From Streptomyces halobius (GTDB lineage Bacteria > Actinomycetota > Actinomycetes > Streptomycetales > Streptomycetaceae): DNA of 64,000 nucleotides. Numbering within the stretch: the stretch's first letter is position 1; each line of letters opens with the position of its first letter. Positions 17,218 to 26,189 of the stretch are shown here, in pieces. The notes under the pieces were generated by a model. The model searched no databases. It was not told where the DNA came from and saw nothing but the letters and a program-made list of their open reading frames with translations. The stretch is from assembly GCF_023277745.1 (NCBI RefSeq), contig NZ_CP086322.1, positions 5,394,001-5,458,000 on the forward strand. Reading direction: 5' to 3'. The translations under genes were made by a program, and so were the position numbers.

Positions 17218-18417
17218 GTGACCGAGAACGCCGACCTCCAGTCCGTACTCGACCGCGCCGCGCAGGGCGGCCGCATCACGCCGGAGGAAGCGCTCGACCT
17301 GTACCGCTCCGCGCCGCTGCACGCGCTCGGATCGGCCGCCGACGCCGTACGCCGCCGCCGCTACGCCGGCACCGAGCACATCGCGACGTACATCATCGAG
17401 CGCAACATCAACTACACCAATGTGTGCGTGACGGCCTGCAAGTTCTGCGCGTTCTACGCCCCGCCCAAGGACACCGCCAAGGGCTGGACCCGCGACCTCG
17501 ACGACATCCTGCGCCGCTGCGCGGAGACCGTCGAACTGGGCGGCACCCAGGTCATGTTCCAGGGCGGCCACCACCCGGACTACGGCGTCGAGTACTACGA
17601 GAAGCACTTCTCGGCCATCAAGAAGGAATTCCCCCAGCTGGTCATCCACTCCCTCGGCGCGTCCGAGGTCGAGCACATGGCCCGGATCTCCAAGGTGTCC
17701 GTCGAGGAAGCCATCCAGCGCATTCACGCCGCCGGGCTCGACTCCTTCGCGGGCGCCGGCGCCGAGCTGCTGCCGGCCCGTCCCCGTAAGGCCATCGCCC
17801 CGCTGAAGGAGTCCGGCGAGCGCTGGCTGGAGATCATGGAGGTGGCCCATGGGCTGGGCGTGGAGTCGACCTCCACGATGCTGATGGGCACCGGCGAGAC
17901 CAACGCCGAGCGCATCGAGCACCTCCGGATGATCCGCGACGTCCAGGACCGTACGGGCGGCTTCCGCGCCTTCATCCCGTACACCTACCAGCCGGAGAAC
18001 AACCATCTGAAGGGCCGTACGCAGGCCACCCTCTTCGAGTACCTGCGGATGATCTCCATCGCCCGGCTCTTCCTCGACAACGTCGCGCACATCCAGGGCT
18101 CCTGGCTGACCGTCGGCAAGGAGGCGGGCCAGCTCTCCCTGCACTACGGGGCCGACGACCTGGGCTCCGTCATGCTGGAGGAGAACGTGGTCTCCTCGGC
18201 GGGCGCCAAGCACCGCTCCAACCGCCTGGAGCTGATCGACCTGATCCGCAAGGCGGGCCGGGTCCCGGCGCAGCGCGCGACGACGTATGAGCACCTGGTC
18301 GTGCACGACGACCCGGCGAACGACCCGATGGACGACCGCGTCGTCTCGCACATCTCGTCGACGGCCATCGAGGGAGGCACGGCGCATCCGGAGCTGAAGC
18401 TCGTCGAGGCGAACTGA
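17218..18417 (+). CDS. mqnC: Cyclic dehypoxanthinyl futalosine synthase MqnC (radical SAM)
   Basis: 399 residues. MqnC cyclises dehypoxanthine futalosine to the spiro compound that leads to dihydroxynaphthoate. The cluster motif is CVTACKFC with Cys70, Cys74 and Cys77; TQVMFQGGHHPDYGVEYYE and GAGAELLPARPRKAIAPLK are characteristic of MqnC. GTG 17218 (VTENADLQSVLD) is used because the family begins there and AAAGGG precedes it; ATG 17191 is an in-frame alternative. Eight bases separate it from a small imidazolonepropionase-like gene, so they are co-transcribed. Confidence 0.93.
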   Translation: MTENADLQSVLDRAAQGGRITPEEALDLYRSAPLHALGSAADAVRRRRYAGTEHIATYIIERNINYTNVCVTACKFCAFYAPPKDTAKGWTRDLDDILRRCAETVELGGTQVMFQGGHHPDYGVEYYEKHFSAIKKEFPQLVIHSLGASEVEHMARISKVSVEEAIQRIHAAGLDSFAGAGAELLPARPRKAIAPLKESGERWLEIMEVAHGLGVESTSTMLMGTGETNAERIEHLRMIRDVQDRTGGFRAFIPYTYQPENNHLKGRTQATLFEYLRMISIARLFLDNVAHIQGSWLTVGKEAGQLSLHYGADDLGSVMLEENVVSSAGAKHRSNRLELIDLIRKAGRVPAQRATTYEHLVVHDDPANDPMDDRVVSHISSTAIEGGTAHPELKLVEAN

Positions 18418-18424
18418 GCGACGG

Positions 18425-19027
18425 ATGCTGACGCTTCACCGGGTGCGCGGTGTCCGGCTCGTCGACGACGGCGAGTTGGCGGCCGGGTACGCGGTCGTGG
18501 TCTCCGGCGACCGGATCGCGGCCATCGGCCCGTACGAGCAGCTGTTCGCGGAATACGGGAGCAGGGCGCGGGTCCGCGAGTGGGACGGCGTGCTGACGCC
18601 CGGACGCCATGAGCCGGACGGCGCCGCGCTGTTGGAGGCCGTCTACCACCCTGATCCGCGCGAGGCGGACGAACTGGGCACCGAGCCGGTCAGGGGTGCG
18701 GCGCTGGCGGCCCTCGACATGACGGAGGCCCGCTGGGGCGCCGGCGCCCGGCGTGGGCTGCAACGGCTGCTCGGGTGCGGAACGACGACGCTGACCGGGC
18801 CGTTCACCCGGCCCGCGGTCCGTACGGCCGTCCAGCGGTCGGGGCTTGTGGAGCTGCCCGGGCTCGTGGGGCGGTCCGGGCTGGTGGGGCGGTCCGGAGA
18901 CCGTCTACCCGGGGACCGTCCGCGCGCGCTGGCCACCGGCGGTGTGGCGAACTTCGCCGTTTTCGCGGAGGACGGCAGGTGTCTGGCCACCGTCCTGGCC
19001 GGCCGGCTGGTCTTCCGGCGGCGCTGA
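18425..19027 (+). CDS. Imidazolonepropionase-like domain protein, likely non-catalytic
   Basis: 200 residues. The N-terminus (LHRVRGVRLVDDGELAAGYA, GDRIAAIGPYEQL) and C-terminus (GGVANFAVFAEDGRCLATVL) match the beta-sandwich of amidohydrolases such as imidazolonepropionase. The central metal-binding barrel is missing: the usual PG-x-x-D-x-H-x-H region reads LTPGRHEPDG. A Leu/Gly/Arg-Ser repeat (GLVGRSGLVGRSG) fills part of the middle. It starts eight bases after mqnC, so a structural or regulatory role in futalosine metabolism is conceivable. Enzymatic activity is unlikely. Confidence 0.7.
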   Translation: MLTLHRVRGVRLVDDGELAAGYAVVVSGDRIAAIGPYEQLFAEYGSRARVREWDGVLTPGRHEPDGAALLEAVYHPDPREADELGTEPVRGAALAALDMTEARWGAGARRGLQRLLGCGTTTLTGPFTRPAVRTAVQRSGLVELPGLVGRSGLVGRSGDRLPGDRPRALATGGVANFAVFAEDGRCLATVLAGRLVFRRR

Positions 19028-19369
19028 GGCCCGACGCTCCGGGATCCGACGCTCCGGGATCCGACGTTCTGGAGCGAGCGCCCTTCTCAAGATCGAGCAG
19101 CCCCTTCAAAGACGTCGCCGCCAAGAGATCGTCAATGCGGTCCCGTCGCATGTCAGGGCGGCGTCAACGGAAGGGACCGGGACATTCCCACCGGCATGAT
19201 CGTTGCTGCGGGGACGGCCGGACCGGCCGCTCACGATGCACTGCACCGCTGCATCGCACGGATGTTCTGAGGGGAGCATACGGCCGTCCCCGCCCCCGTC
19301 CCCGTCCTGCGTTCCGCCGTGGGGTGTGCCCGGTGCGGGCCCGGCTCCCGCACGGTGGACAATGGGCGG
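19028..19369. other. Intergenic stretch with 15-bp tandem repeat, menG upstream region
   Basis: Starts with about 2.5 copies of a 15-bp unit (CCGACGCTCCGGGAT at 19031-19060, then a decayed copy to 19066). The remainder has no convincing gene and presumably holds the menG promoter. Frames through it lack family similarity. Confidence 0.6.
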
Positions 19370-20068
19370 GTGACCCGAGCAACCCTGGACAAGCAGCCGC
19401 ACGAGGTCGCCGCGATGTTCGACGACGTGGCGGCGCGGTACGACCTCACCAACGACGTGATCTCCCTGGGGCAGGCCCGCCGGTGGCGCAGGGCGGTGGA
19501 CCGGACGGTGGTCGCGCGGCCCGGCGAGCGGGTACTCGACCTCGCGGCCGGCACCGGCACCTCCTCGCTCCCGTTCGCCAGGACCGGGGCGTATGTCGTG
19601 CCGTGCGACTTCTCCGTCGGCATGCTGGGCGAGGGCAAGAAACGGCATCCGTGGCTGCCGTTCACCGCGGGGGACGGCACCCGACTGCCGTTCCGGGACG
19701 AGGTGTTCGACGCCGTCACCATCTCCTTCGGGCTGCGCAACATCCAGGACACGGACGCGGCGCTGGCCGAGCTCTACCGTGTCACCAAGCCCGGCGGCCG
19801 GATCGTGATCTGCGAGTTCAGCGAGCCGACCTGGGCGCCGTTCCGGACCGTCTACACCGAGTACCTGATGAGCGCGCTGCCGCCGGTCGCCCGCACGGTC
19901 TGCAGCAATCCGGACGCCTACGTCTATCTCGCCGAATCCATCCGAACCTGGCCCAACCAGCCGGAACTCGCCGCCAGGCTGCAGGGCGCGGGCTGGACCA
20001 AGGTCGCCTGGCGCAATCTGACGGGCGGTGTGGTGGCCCTGCACCGGGGGACCAAGCCGGCCGGCTGA
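19370..20068 (+). CDS. menG: Demethylmenaquinone methyltransferase MenG (UbiE family)
   Basis: 232 residues. It transfers a methyl group from SAM to the naphthoquinone ring of demethylmenaquinone, the last ring modification. The Rossmann SAM-binding motif is [17 protein letters not shown] at residues 54-70. UbiE-type segments [13 protein letters not shown] near the start, [20 protein letters not shown] and [11 protein letters not shown] are present. GTG 19370 fits the family start. It is followed by 530 bp of poor coding potential and then the reductase-family gene that may saturate the side chain. Confidence 0.92.
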   Translation: MTRATLDKQPHEVAAMFDDVAARYDLTNDVISLGQARRWRRAVDRTVVARPGERVLDLAAGTGTSSLPFARTGAYVVPCDFSVGMLGEGKKRHPWLPFTAGDGTRLPFRDEVFDAVTISFGLRNIQDTDAALAELYRVTKPGGRIVICEFSEPTWAPFRTVYTEYLMSALPPVARTVCSNPDAYVYLAESIRTWPNQPELAARLQGAGWTKVAWRNLTGGVVALHRGTKPAG

Positions 20069-20601
20069 GGGCGTCCGCGGGGGACGGCCCGCCAGGACAG
20101 CCGTCCCCAGGGACTCGCTGGCGTAACGGCCCTCCGCACCTCCCTTCACGGGGCGTGCATCACCGGGAACCATGCGTACGACAGCCGTTGGCACGCCACC
20201 ACCTGTTCCCGTCGGGCCGCCACCGGTTCCCGCGGCGCCCACCGCCGAGCCCGGCGACGAACCCGGCGACGGTTCCCCGCCCCCTCACACATCGAGCCGT
20301 CAGCAATGCCGCCCGCTTCCCCGCCGGCGTGCTCACCGTCTCGGTCTGCCACGTCCCCAGCCGCCCGGTGTGCCGGTGCAGCGCGTCCTCTTCGCTGGCG
20401 ACAGGCAGCTCGACGTCGAGCAGTGAGGCGTCCACAGTCTTCACAGACTCGGACTTCACGGGCTTCATGGGCTTCACGGGGCGTCACAGGCTTCATGGGC
20501 CAACCCTTCAGGTCTTCGATCACCAAGGCCCCATAGACTGCTCATGCCCAGTGCCGGTCGGCACCCAGCTTTCCAGATATCGACTTCCGGGAGACAGCGC
20601 C
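20069..20601. other. 533-bp region, possible decayed gene and CTTCACGGG-type repeats
   Basis: On the minus strand 20160-20477 reads from ATG with good GC third positions (SLLDVELPVASEEDALH, then GTWQTETVSTPAGKRAALL). The bias then passes to another frame ending RLSYAWFPVMHAP at 20146. This looks like a frameshifted remnant rather than an intact gene; I do not know the family. At 20456-20500 are five imperfect 9-base units (CTTCACGGG, CTTCATGGG and variants). Confidence 0.4.
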
Positions 20602-21921
20602 GTGACCGAGTCCGCGTCCGTGACCACACCCCGCTCAGAGCACAGCGCGGATGTGATCGTCGTCGGTGCCGGGCCGGCCGGCTCGACGACCGCCTACCAC
20701 CTCGCCAAGGCCGGACTCGACGTCCTCCTCCTGGAGAAGACCGCGTTCCCCCGCGAGAAGGTCTGCGGCGACGGCCTCACCCCCCGCGCGACCAAGCAGC
20801 TGCTCGCGATGGGCATCGACGTCTCGGAGGAAGCGGGCTGGCTGCGCAACAAGGGCCTGCGCATCATCGGCGGCGGTTCCCGGCTCCAGCTCGACTGGCC
20901 GGAACTCGCCTCCTTCCCCGACTACGGACTCGTCCGCAAGCGCGATGACTTCGACGAGCAGCTGGCCCGGCAGGCCCAGAAGGCCGGCGCCCGGCTCTAC
21001 GAGCGCTGCAACGTCAGCGGGCCCGTCATCAACGAACTCACCGGCCGTATCGAGGGCGTGCACGCCAAGCTCGGCGAGGCCGGGTCCGACTCACGGGACA
21101 CGACCCCGGTCACCTTCCACGCCCCGCTCGTGGTCGCCGCCGACGGCAACTCGACGCGTCTGTCGCTGGCCATGGGCCTGCACCGCCGCGAGGACCGCCC
21201 CATGGGCGTCGCCGTACGCACCTACTTCACCTCGCCGCGGCACGACGACGACTACCTGGAGTCCTGGCTGGAGCTGTGGGACCGCCGCGGCCCCCAGGAC
21301 CGTCTCCTCCCCGGCTACGGCTGGATCTTCGGTATGGGCGACGGCACGTCCAACGTCGGCCTCGGTGTGCTGAACACCTCTGCCGCCTTCAAGGAGCTGG
21401 ACTGGCGGGAGATCCTCAAGGCGTGGTGCGCCTCCATGCCCGCCGACTGGGGCTACACCCCGGAGAACATGTCCGGCCCGATCCGCGGGGCCGCCCTGCC
21501 CATGGCGTTCAACCGCCAGCCGCACTACACCAAGGGCCTGCTGCTGGTCGGCGACGCGGGCGGCCTGGTCAACCCGTTCAACGGCGAGGGCATCGCGTAC
21601 GCCATGGAGTCCGGCAGCCTCGCCGCCGAGGTCATCGTCCAGGCACACGGGCGCGCGACGTACACACAGCGCGAGCTGGCACTGGAGCGCTACCCGAAGA
21701 TCCTCAAGGACACTTACGGCGGCTACTACTCCCTCGGCCGCGCTTTCGTGAAGCTCATCGGCAACCCCAAGGTCATGAAGGTCGCCACCCAGCGCGGCCT
21801 GACCCACCCCCTGCTGATGCGCTTCACCCTCAAGATGCTCGCCAACCTCACCGACCCGACGGGCGGCGACGCGATGGACCGCATCATCAACGGCCTGAGC
21901 AAGGTCGCGCCGAAGGCGTGA
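20602..21921 (+). CDS. Geranylgeranyl reductase family FAD-dependent oxidoreductase
   Basis: 439 residues. The FAD-binding Rossmann motif VIVVGAGPAGSTTAYHLAK is near residue 18. The family signature VCGDGLTPRA and the second flavin motif LLLVGDAGGLVNPFNGEGIA follow. Enzymes of this family saturate isoprenoid double bonds; in actinobacteria members reduce the menaquinone side chain. Placement after menG and before the nuo operon supports that role, although other isoprenoids are possible. GTG 20602 follows CCGGGAGACAGCGCC. The frame is open far upstream (to 18775) only because of high GC. Confidence 0.86.
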   Translation: MTESASVTTPRSEHSADVIVVGAGPAGSTTAYHLAKAGLDVLLLEKTAFPREKVCGDGLTPRATKQLLAMGIDVSEEAGWLRNKGLRIIGGGSRLQLDWPELASFPDYGLVRKRDDFDEQLARQAQKAGARLYERCNVSGPVINELTGRIEGVHAKLGEAGSDSRDTTPVTFHAPLVVAADGNSTRLSLAMGLHRREDRPMGVAVRTYFTSPRHDDDYLESWLELWDRRGPQDRLLPGYGWIFGMGDGTSNVGLGVLNTSAAFKELDWREILKAWCASMPADWGYTPENMSGPIRGAALPMAFNRQPHYTKGLLLVGDAGGLVNPFNGEGIAYAMESGSLAAEVIVQAHGRATYTQRELALERYPKILKDTYGGYYSLGRAFVKLIGNPKVMKVATQRGLTHPLLMRFTLKMLANLTDPTGGDAMDRIINGLSKVAPKA

Positions 21922-22002
21922 CAAGGGGCGCGAGGAAGGCGCGACGGGGCCGATGGGTTTCGCCAACCCCTAAGGGCAGGTGCCGGGCGAGCCCCGACCC
22001 GC

Positions 22003-22542
22003 TCACTCCTCCTCGTCGGGGCTGCGCCGCATCAGGAGGTAGCCGCCGCAGCCCGCGACCGCGAGGGCGGCGCCGCCCGCGGCGATCAACACGGTGTTGC
22101 TCCGTTCCATGGAACCGCCGACGCCCGCACGCATCTTGCCGTGCGGTGTCTTGGCCTCGGCCCGGGTCCGGGCCGTGGCGCTCCACCGCTTGCCGTCCGG
22201 ACACCGGCCCTCGATCCCCCACTCGGCCTGCCGGCCGGCCTGGCCGGCGCGGCCGGAGAGCTGGGCGATGACCCGGCCCGAGCCGCGGTATGTGCTGGTG
22301 CCGCCCTGGCGGTTGAGCGAGAGGCTGCCCTTGGCGAGGACCTGGCCGTAGCCGATGACGGTGCTGGGCAGCACCGCACGGTGCCCGCTGTCGCACATCA
22401 CGGTGACGGTGATGGTCCCGCCCGGCCCGACGACCTCCGGGCTGACCGACGCGGACGGATCGGCGGACGCGGAGGGGGCGGCGACGCCGAGGGCCATGGC
22501 CGAGAGCGCGGAACCGACCAGGGTACGGCTGACTGGACGCAT
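22003..22542 (-). CDS. Secreted protein with C-terminal membrane anchor, unknown function
   Basis: 179 residues. It has a signal peptide (RTLVGSALSAMALGVAAP, cleavage near SASA-DPS) and a Ser/Gly-rich extracellular part with two cysteines (VMCDSGHRA and GRCPDGKRW) that could form a disulphide. A C-terminal helix (TVLIAAGGAALAVAGCGGYL) precedes a short charged tail, RRSPDEEE. There is no sortase motif. ATG 22542 has TGGAGGAAC upstream. Probably anchored in the membrane facing the wall. Its upstream side is occupied by repeat cluster A. Confidence 0.7.
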   Translation of the reverse strand: MRPVSRTLVGSALSAMALGVAAPSASADPSASVSPEVVGPGGTITVTVMCDSGHRAVLPSTVIGYGQVLAKGSLSLNRQGGTSTYRGSGRVIAQLSGRAGQAGRQAEWGIEGRCPDGKRWSATARTRAEAKTPHGKMRAGVGGSMERSNTVLIAAGGAALAVAGCGGYLLMRRSPDEEE

Positions 22543-23150
22543 GGGGGTTCCTCCAGGAGTGCGGTTGCGGAGTGGTGATCCGCGAGCGTTAAGGCAGTGT
22601 CTTCGCGGCTTTTTCCGGTCTTTTCGCCGTCTTTTCGCTGTCTCTTCCTGGTGCCATGTCAAAGCAGCGCTCCACGGCCCGCACGTCGAGCCGTGCTCGG
22701 GGTTGGTCCGAAAGGGAGTCGGGGCGGGCCTGGGGAGGGGAGTTCGCGCACGTCCGCTGGCGTGTCGCGAGTGGCGCGGTTCGCCTGTTTGGCGCAGCCC
22801 GTTCGCTGCGCTTTGCCTGGGCCAGCTGGGTTGCTCGTCGTTGTCGGCTGTCCGCTGCGCTTTGCCTGGGCCGAGTTGTCCCGCCGTTTCGGTCGCCCGG
22901 CCGTGGGGGCGCCTGCGGCGGGCGTGCGCCCCACGTTGTCGGCTTTCCCGCCGTGTGGGTGTTTCGCCGTTGCGCCTGCGGCGGGCGTGGGGTTTTTCGG
23001 GTGCGGTGACGGGCCTCCGGACTCCGTCCTGCGGCCCGTGCCCTCCCGACGGTGGGCGAAAGAGGCCGGTGGGGGCGTGCATCGAGTGTCAGCTGTCTGT
23101 GATCCGGCTACGTCGCATCCCGTCAGGTCGCCCCGGAAGGCAGACCGTCC
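22543..23150. repeat. Repeat cluster A: intergenic composite repeat
   Basis: About 600 bp with no plausible gene. The core CGCTGCGCTTTGCCTG occurs exactly at 22804-22819 and 22853-22868. A second module (CCACGTTGTCGGC...CCCGCCG) lies at about 22931-22953. A third module of about 110 bp (22994-23107, TTTTCGGGTGCGGTGAC to GAGTGTCAGCTGTCTGTGAT) is repeated in reverse at 43964-44107. A truncated cupin gene follows directly. No transposase is visible. Confidence 0.8.
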
Positions 23151-23333
23151 ATGCCTCCCGCAGTGAACCCCCTCGCGCCCCACGCCGTGAATCTGGCCGA
23201 GAAGCTGTCGTTGTTCAGCGAGCTCTGGTCGCAGAACTGCCCCAAGGCGGACGAGGAGACCGCGTTCCTGCCGCTGGAGCCGGCCGGAACGCCGAACACC
23301 GGCGACATGGGTGGTGACCGGATCCGCCGGTGA
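23151..23333 (+). pseudogene. Cupin-domain gene with internal deletion
   Basis: A 60-codon frame joining the two ends of a cupin protein. The first part (NPLAPHAVNLAEKLSLFSEL, W) matches the start of small cupins that read AEKLSLFSEHWSPK. The last part (EETAFLPLEPAGTPNTGDMG) matches their C-terminus (LLLEP-G-NTGDAGG). The central beta-barrel of about 60 residues, including the metal-binding histidines, is missing, so the product cannot fold as a cupin. The join is in frame, suggesting a deletion rather than gradual decay. It abuts repeat cluster A. Confidence 0.65.
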
Positions 23334-23369
23334 CGACGCTCGACTGACACGCTCGACTGACACACGCAA

Positions 23370-23406
23370 AGGGCCGCCCTTCCCAAGCGGGGGGAAGGGC
23401 GGCCCT
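23370..23406. terminator. Hairpin terminator at the 3' side of the NlpC/P60 gene
   Basis: Perfect 15-bp arms (23370-23384 and 23392-23406) with loop AAGCGGG. It can end the minus-strand endopeptidase transcript and the cupin remnant. Adjacent DNA has two short tandem repeats: ACGCTCGACTGAC twice (about 23338-23362) and a doubled TTCAGGCGCTGCGCA followed by doubled GCACGCTCATGCGC (about 23422-23482). Confidence 0.8.
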
Positions 23407-23527
23407 CGGTAGCCGCGTATTTCAGGCGCTGCGCAATTCAGGCGCTGCGCACGCTCATGCGCTCTGCACGCTCATGCGCCTGCACGCCTACGCGCTGCGC
23501 TCGCTCACGATTCCGTGCGCGGCGGTC

Positions 23528-24325
23528 TCAGAGGACCCGTACCGCGCCGGTCGGCTGGTCGTAGCTGAGCGGGCGCTCGACGATGCCGGTGCTGGAGTTC
23601 TGCGCGCCGATGAAGTTGCCGTCGCCGACGTAGACGGCGACGTGGTAGGCACTGCCCGCGCTGCCCCAGTACAGGATGTCGCCGACCTGGAGGTTGCCCA
23701 GGCCGACCTGGGTGCCCCTGGTCGACTGGTTCTGCGAGACGCGGGGCAGGTCGATGCCGATCTGGCGGAACGCGGCCTGGGTCAGGCCGGAGCAGTCGAA
23801 TGCGGAGGGGCCGCTGGAGCCCAGCACATAGGACTTGCCGAGCTGCGCCTTCAGGAAGGAGACCAGGGTCGCGACGCTGCCGGAGGCGGTGGAGCTCGAC
23901 GGCGCGGACAGGGTGGTGCGCTCGGCGGAGCGCGAGGCGCGGGCCTGGGTGGCCTCCTCGGCCTTGCGTGCCGCCTCCGCCTTCCTCTCGGCCTCCGCCT
24001 TGGCCTTCTTCTCGGCGGCGGCCTGCTTCTTCTCCGCGACCTCGGCGGCCTTGGCGGCGGCGCTGTCCTGGAGCGCCTGCCGCTCGTAGGAGACCGCGAC
24101 CTGCTGAGCGGTGTCGGCGCTCTTGGCGGCGGTGGTCGCGAGCGCCTCCGTGATGGTCGGCAGCTCCTGGGTCTCGGAGGCCGGCTTCTCGGTGGCGTTG
24201 GCCGGCATGGAGGCGCCGGTTACTGCGAGCGTGAGGAAGCCACCGGTCACGCCCGCGCGCAGCGCCCGCGAGGACGCGGAACGGCGGGGCTTCCGGTGGC
24301 TGGGTATGAGTGCGTTCGGGGACAT
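23528..24325 (-). CDS. Secreted NlpC/P60 cell-wall endopeptidase
   Basis: 265 residues. A basic, possibly Tat-type signal region (RKPRRSASSRALRAG, then a hydrophobic stretch ending MPANA) is followed by an Ala/Lys/Glu-rich coiled coil at about 60-140. The catalytic NlpC/P60 domain runs from about 150 to the end. The nucleophile is in AFDCSGLTQAAF, and the His is in SAYHVAVYVGDGNFIGA. These enzymes cut D-Glu-diaminopimelate bonds in peptidoglycan. Length and layout match Streptomyces paralogues. It is divergent from nuoA across a 920-bp gap. Confidence 0.88.
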   Translation of the reverse strand: MSPNALIPSHRKPRRSASSRALRAGVTGGFLTLAVTGASMPANATEKPASETQELPTITEALATTAAKSADTAQQVAVSYERQALQDSAAAKAAEVAEKKQAAAEKKAKAEAERKAEAARKAEEATQARASRSAERTTLSAPSSSTASGSVATLVSFLKAQLGKSYVLGSSGPSAFDCSGLTQAAFRQIGIDLPRVSQNQSTRGTQVGLGNLQVGDILYWGSAGSAYHVAVYVGDGNFIGAQNSSTGIVERPLSYDQPTGAVRVL

Positions 24326-25246
24326 GGCACCACGGCTATCAGGAGCCGGAGGTTGCTGCCAACAAAGGTGGAGTGCGCCACACTTGACGCGTACGCGCCG
24401 AATAAATCGGGCATTTGACTGTCCGTTGAACCGGAAGCGCGATGTCCGAATTTCGCGATCATGTTCCTACGCATGGCATTTGCTGCCCGATGCGGGCTCC
24501 GGAGGCGCCTACCACCTCTGCGCGCGCCACGCCAAGGCTTCCCAGCCGTCAAGGACTTATCGCTTCAAGTCGCGTGGGATAGGTCACTCGTGAGTGCCCG
24601 TTATGTTCCCGTTATGCGCCCGTGACTCGTGCGGAGCCGACGCGCCCAAGGGGGAGGCGCGCCGAGCTCCCGGACGGAGGGTGCGCCGTGCCCGCGAGTG
24701 ACGGTGAGCGGTGCCCATGTGAGGCGGCGGGGCGTCGGCTTGCCGTCGGGTGTCGATCGCTCCCGACGGGAGATGCCGATCGTCCGCGAACGGAGTCGCG
24801 CGTCGTTCGTGCACGGCGGTACGCGCCGCTCGTGAAGGGAGGCGCGCACCGACGATCACGGTCGGATCGCGAGCCGACCACGCCTTCAGCCGCCCCTCCT
24901 ATAGCAGTTGTGGCGGTCCAACGCCAATTTGCCTCCACGGTCAACCACTTGATATTGGCCAACCTGTCCTGACCAGCGCCGACCCGCGTGATTGTCACCT
25001 CTCGTGATCACCCGCGCGCTTCGTGTATGAAGATCACTGCTGATCCGACTTCATGATCGTTCGCCGGGTGGTGGAGATCACAAAGGCACTGCTCGACCCC
25101 GTGTCGCAGATCACAGGCCGACGGGCATAAGATGCAGTCGGCTTGGGCTTGTGAACTGCCTCACATAGCGCGATCTCCATGGGGGGCGGCCACGGAGCCC
25201 GAGCGGACCGCCATCCAGTCATCGTCGACTGAAGGGAGCGAGGACG
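24326..25246. other. 921-bp non-coding region between NlpC/P60 and nuo operon
   Basis: No frame shows a recognisable protein. It holds the leader of the endopeptidase on one side and the nuo promoter on the other, including the Rex-like site at 25150. The motif GATCAC recurs at four places between 25000 and 25120 (as TGATCACCC, AGATCACTG, AGATCACAA and AGATCACAG). I looked for a ydaO-type riboswitch before the endopeptidase and could not recognise one. Confidence 0.6.
25150..25165. promoter_or_regulatory. Rex-like operator upstream of nuoA
   Basis: TGTGAACTGCCTCACA keeps the TGTGA-6-TCACA symmetry of the Rex operator (consensus TGTGAACGCGTTCACA). Rex is the NADH/NAD+-responsive repressor of actinobacteria. 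It lies 82-97 bp before the nuoA start codon, a position fit for controlling the operon. Binding is inferred from sequence only. Confidence 0.6.
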
Positions 25247-25606
25247 GTGAACGCTTATGCGCCCATCCTCGTACTGGGAGCCCTCGGAGCAGGCTTCGCG
25301 ATCTTCTCCGTGGTCATGGCCGCGCTCGTCGGGCCCAGGCGCTACAACCGGGCGAAGCTCGAAGCGTACGAGTGCGGAATCGAGCCGACCCCGCAGCCGT
25401 CCGGCGGTGGTCGTTTCCCGATCAAGTACTACCTGACGGCGATGCTCTTCATCATCTTCGACATCGAGATCGTCTTCCTCTATCCCTGGGCCGTCACCTT
25501 CGACGCCCTGGGGCTGTTCGGGCTCGTCGAGATGCTCCTCTTCGCGCTCACCGTCTTCGTCGCCTACGTCTATGTCTGGCGTCGTGGCGGCCTGGAATGG
25601 GACTAA
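25247..25606 (+). CDS. nuoA: NADH-quinone oxidoreductase subunit A
   Basis: 119 residues, three transmembrane helices, in the proton-pumping arm of complex I. The loop [11 protein letters not shown] carries the conserved Cys/Glu of the quinone-channel side, and [14 protein letters not shown] is the second helix signature. GTG 25247 has AAGGGAGCGAGGACG upstream. First gene of the 14-gene operon; a Rex-like site lies upstream. A second copy, nuoA2, is at 61263. Confidence 0.95.
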   Translation: MNAYAPILVLGALGAGFAIFSVVMAALVGPRRYNRAKLEAYECGIEPTPQPSGGGRFPIKYYLTAMLFIIFDIEIVFLYPWAVTFDALGLFGLVEMLLFALTVFVAYVYVWRRGGLEWD

Positions 25607-25616
25607 GGGGCCACCA

Positions 25617-26185
<569 letters not shown>

Positions 26186-26189
<4 letters not shown>

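Noticed and set aside
18775..20601. Very long open frame leading into the reductase-family gene
   Set aside because: It crosses menG in another frame and has Arg/Gly/Pro-rich random composition; only the part from 20602 matches a family. High GC keeps stop codons rare.
22543..23150. Protein-coding gene across cluster A
   Set aside because: Long open frames exist, but they cross repeat units, have no consistent codon bias and no ribosome-binding site.
24326..24620. ydaO-type (c-di-AMP) riboswitch before the NlpC/P60 gene
   Set aside because: Such riboswitches precede wall hydrolases in Streptomyces, but I could not match the conserved core here by eye. A covariance-model search would decide.
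24612..24998. 128-codon minus-strand frame in the intergenic region
   Set aside because: Composition is Arg/Ser/Pro-rich with no domain and no ribosome-binding site; the frame is open because of GC content.
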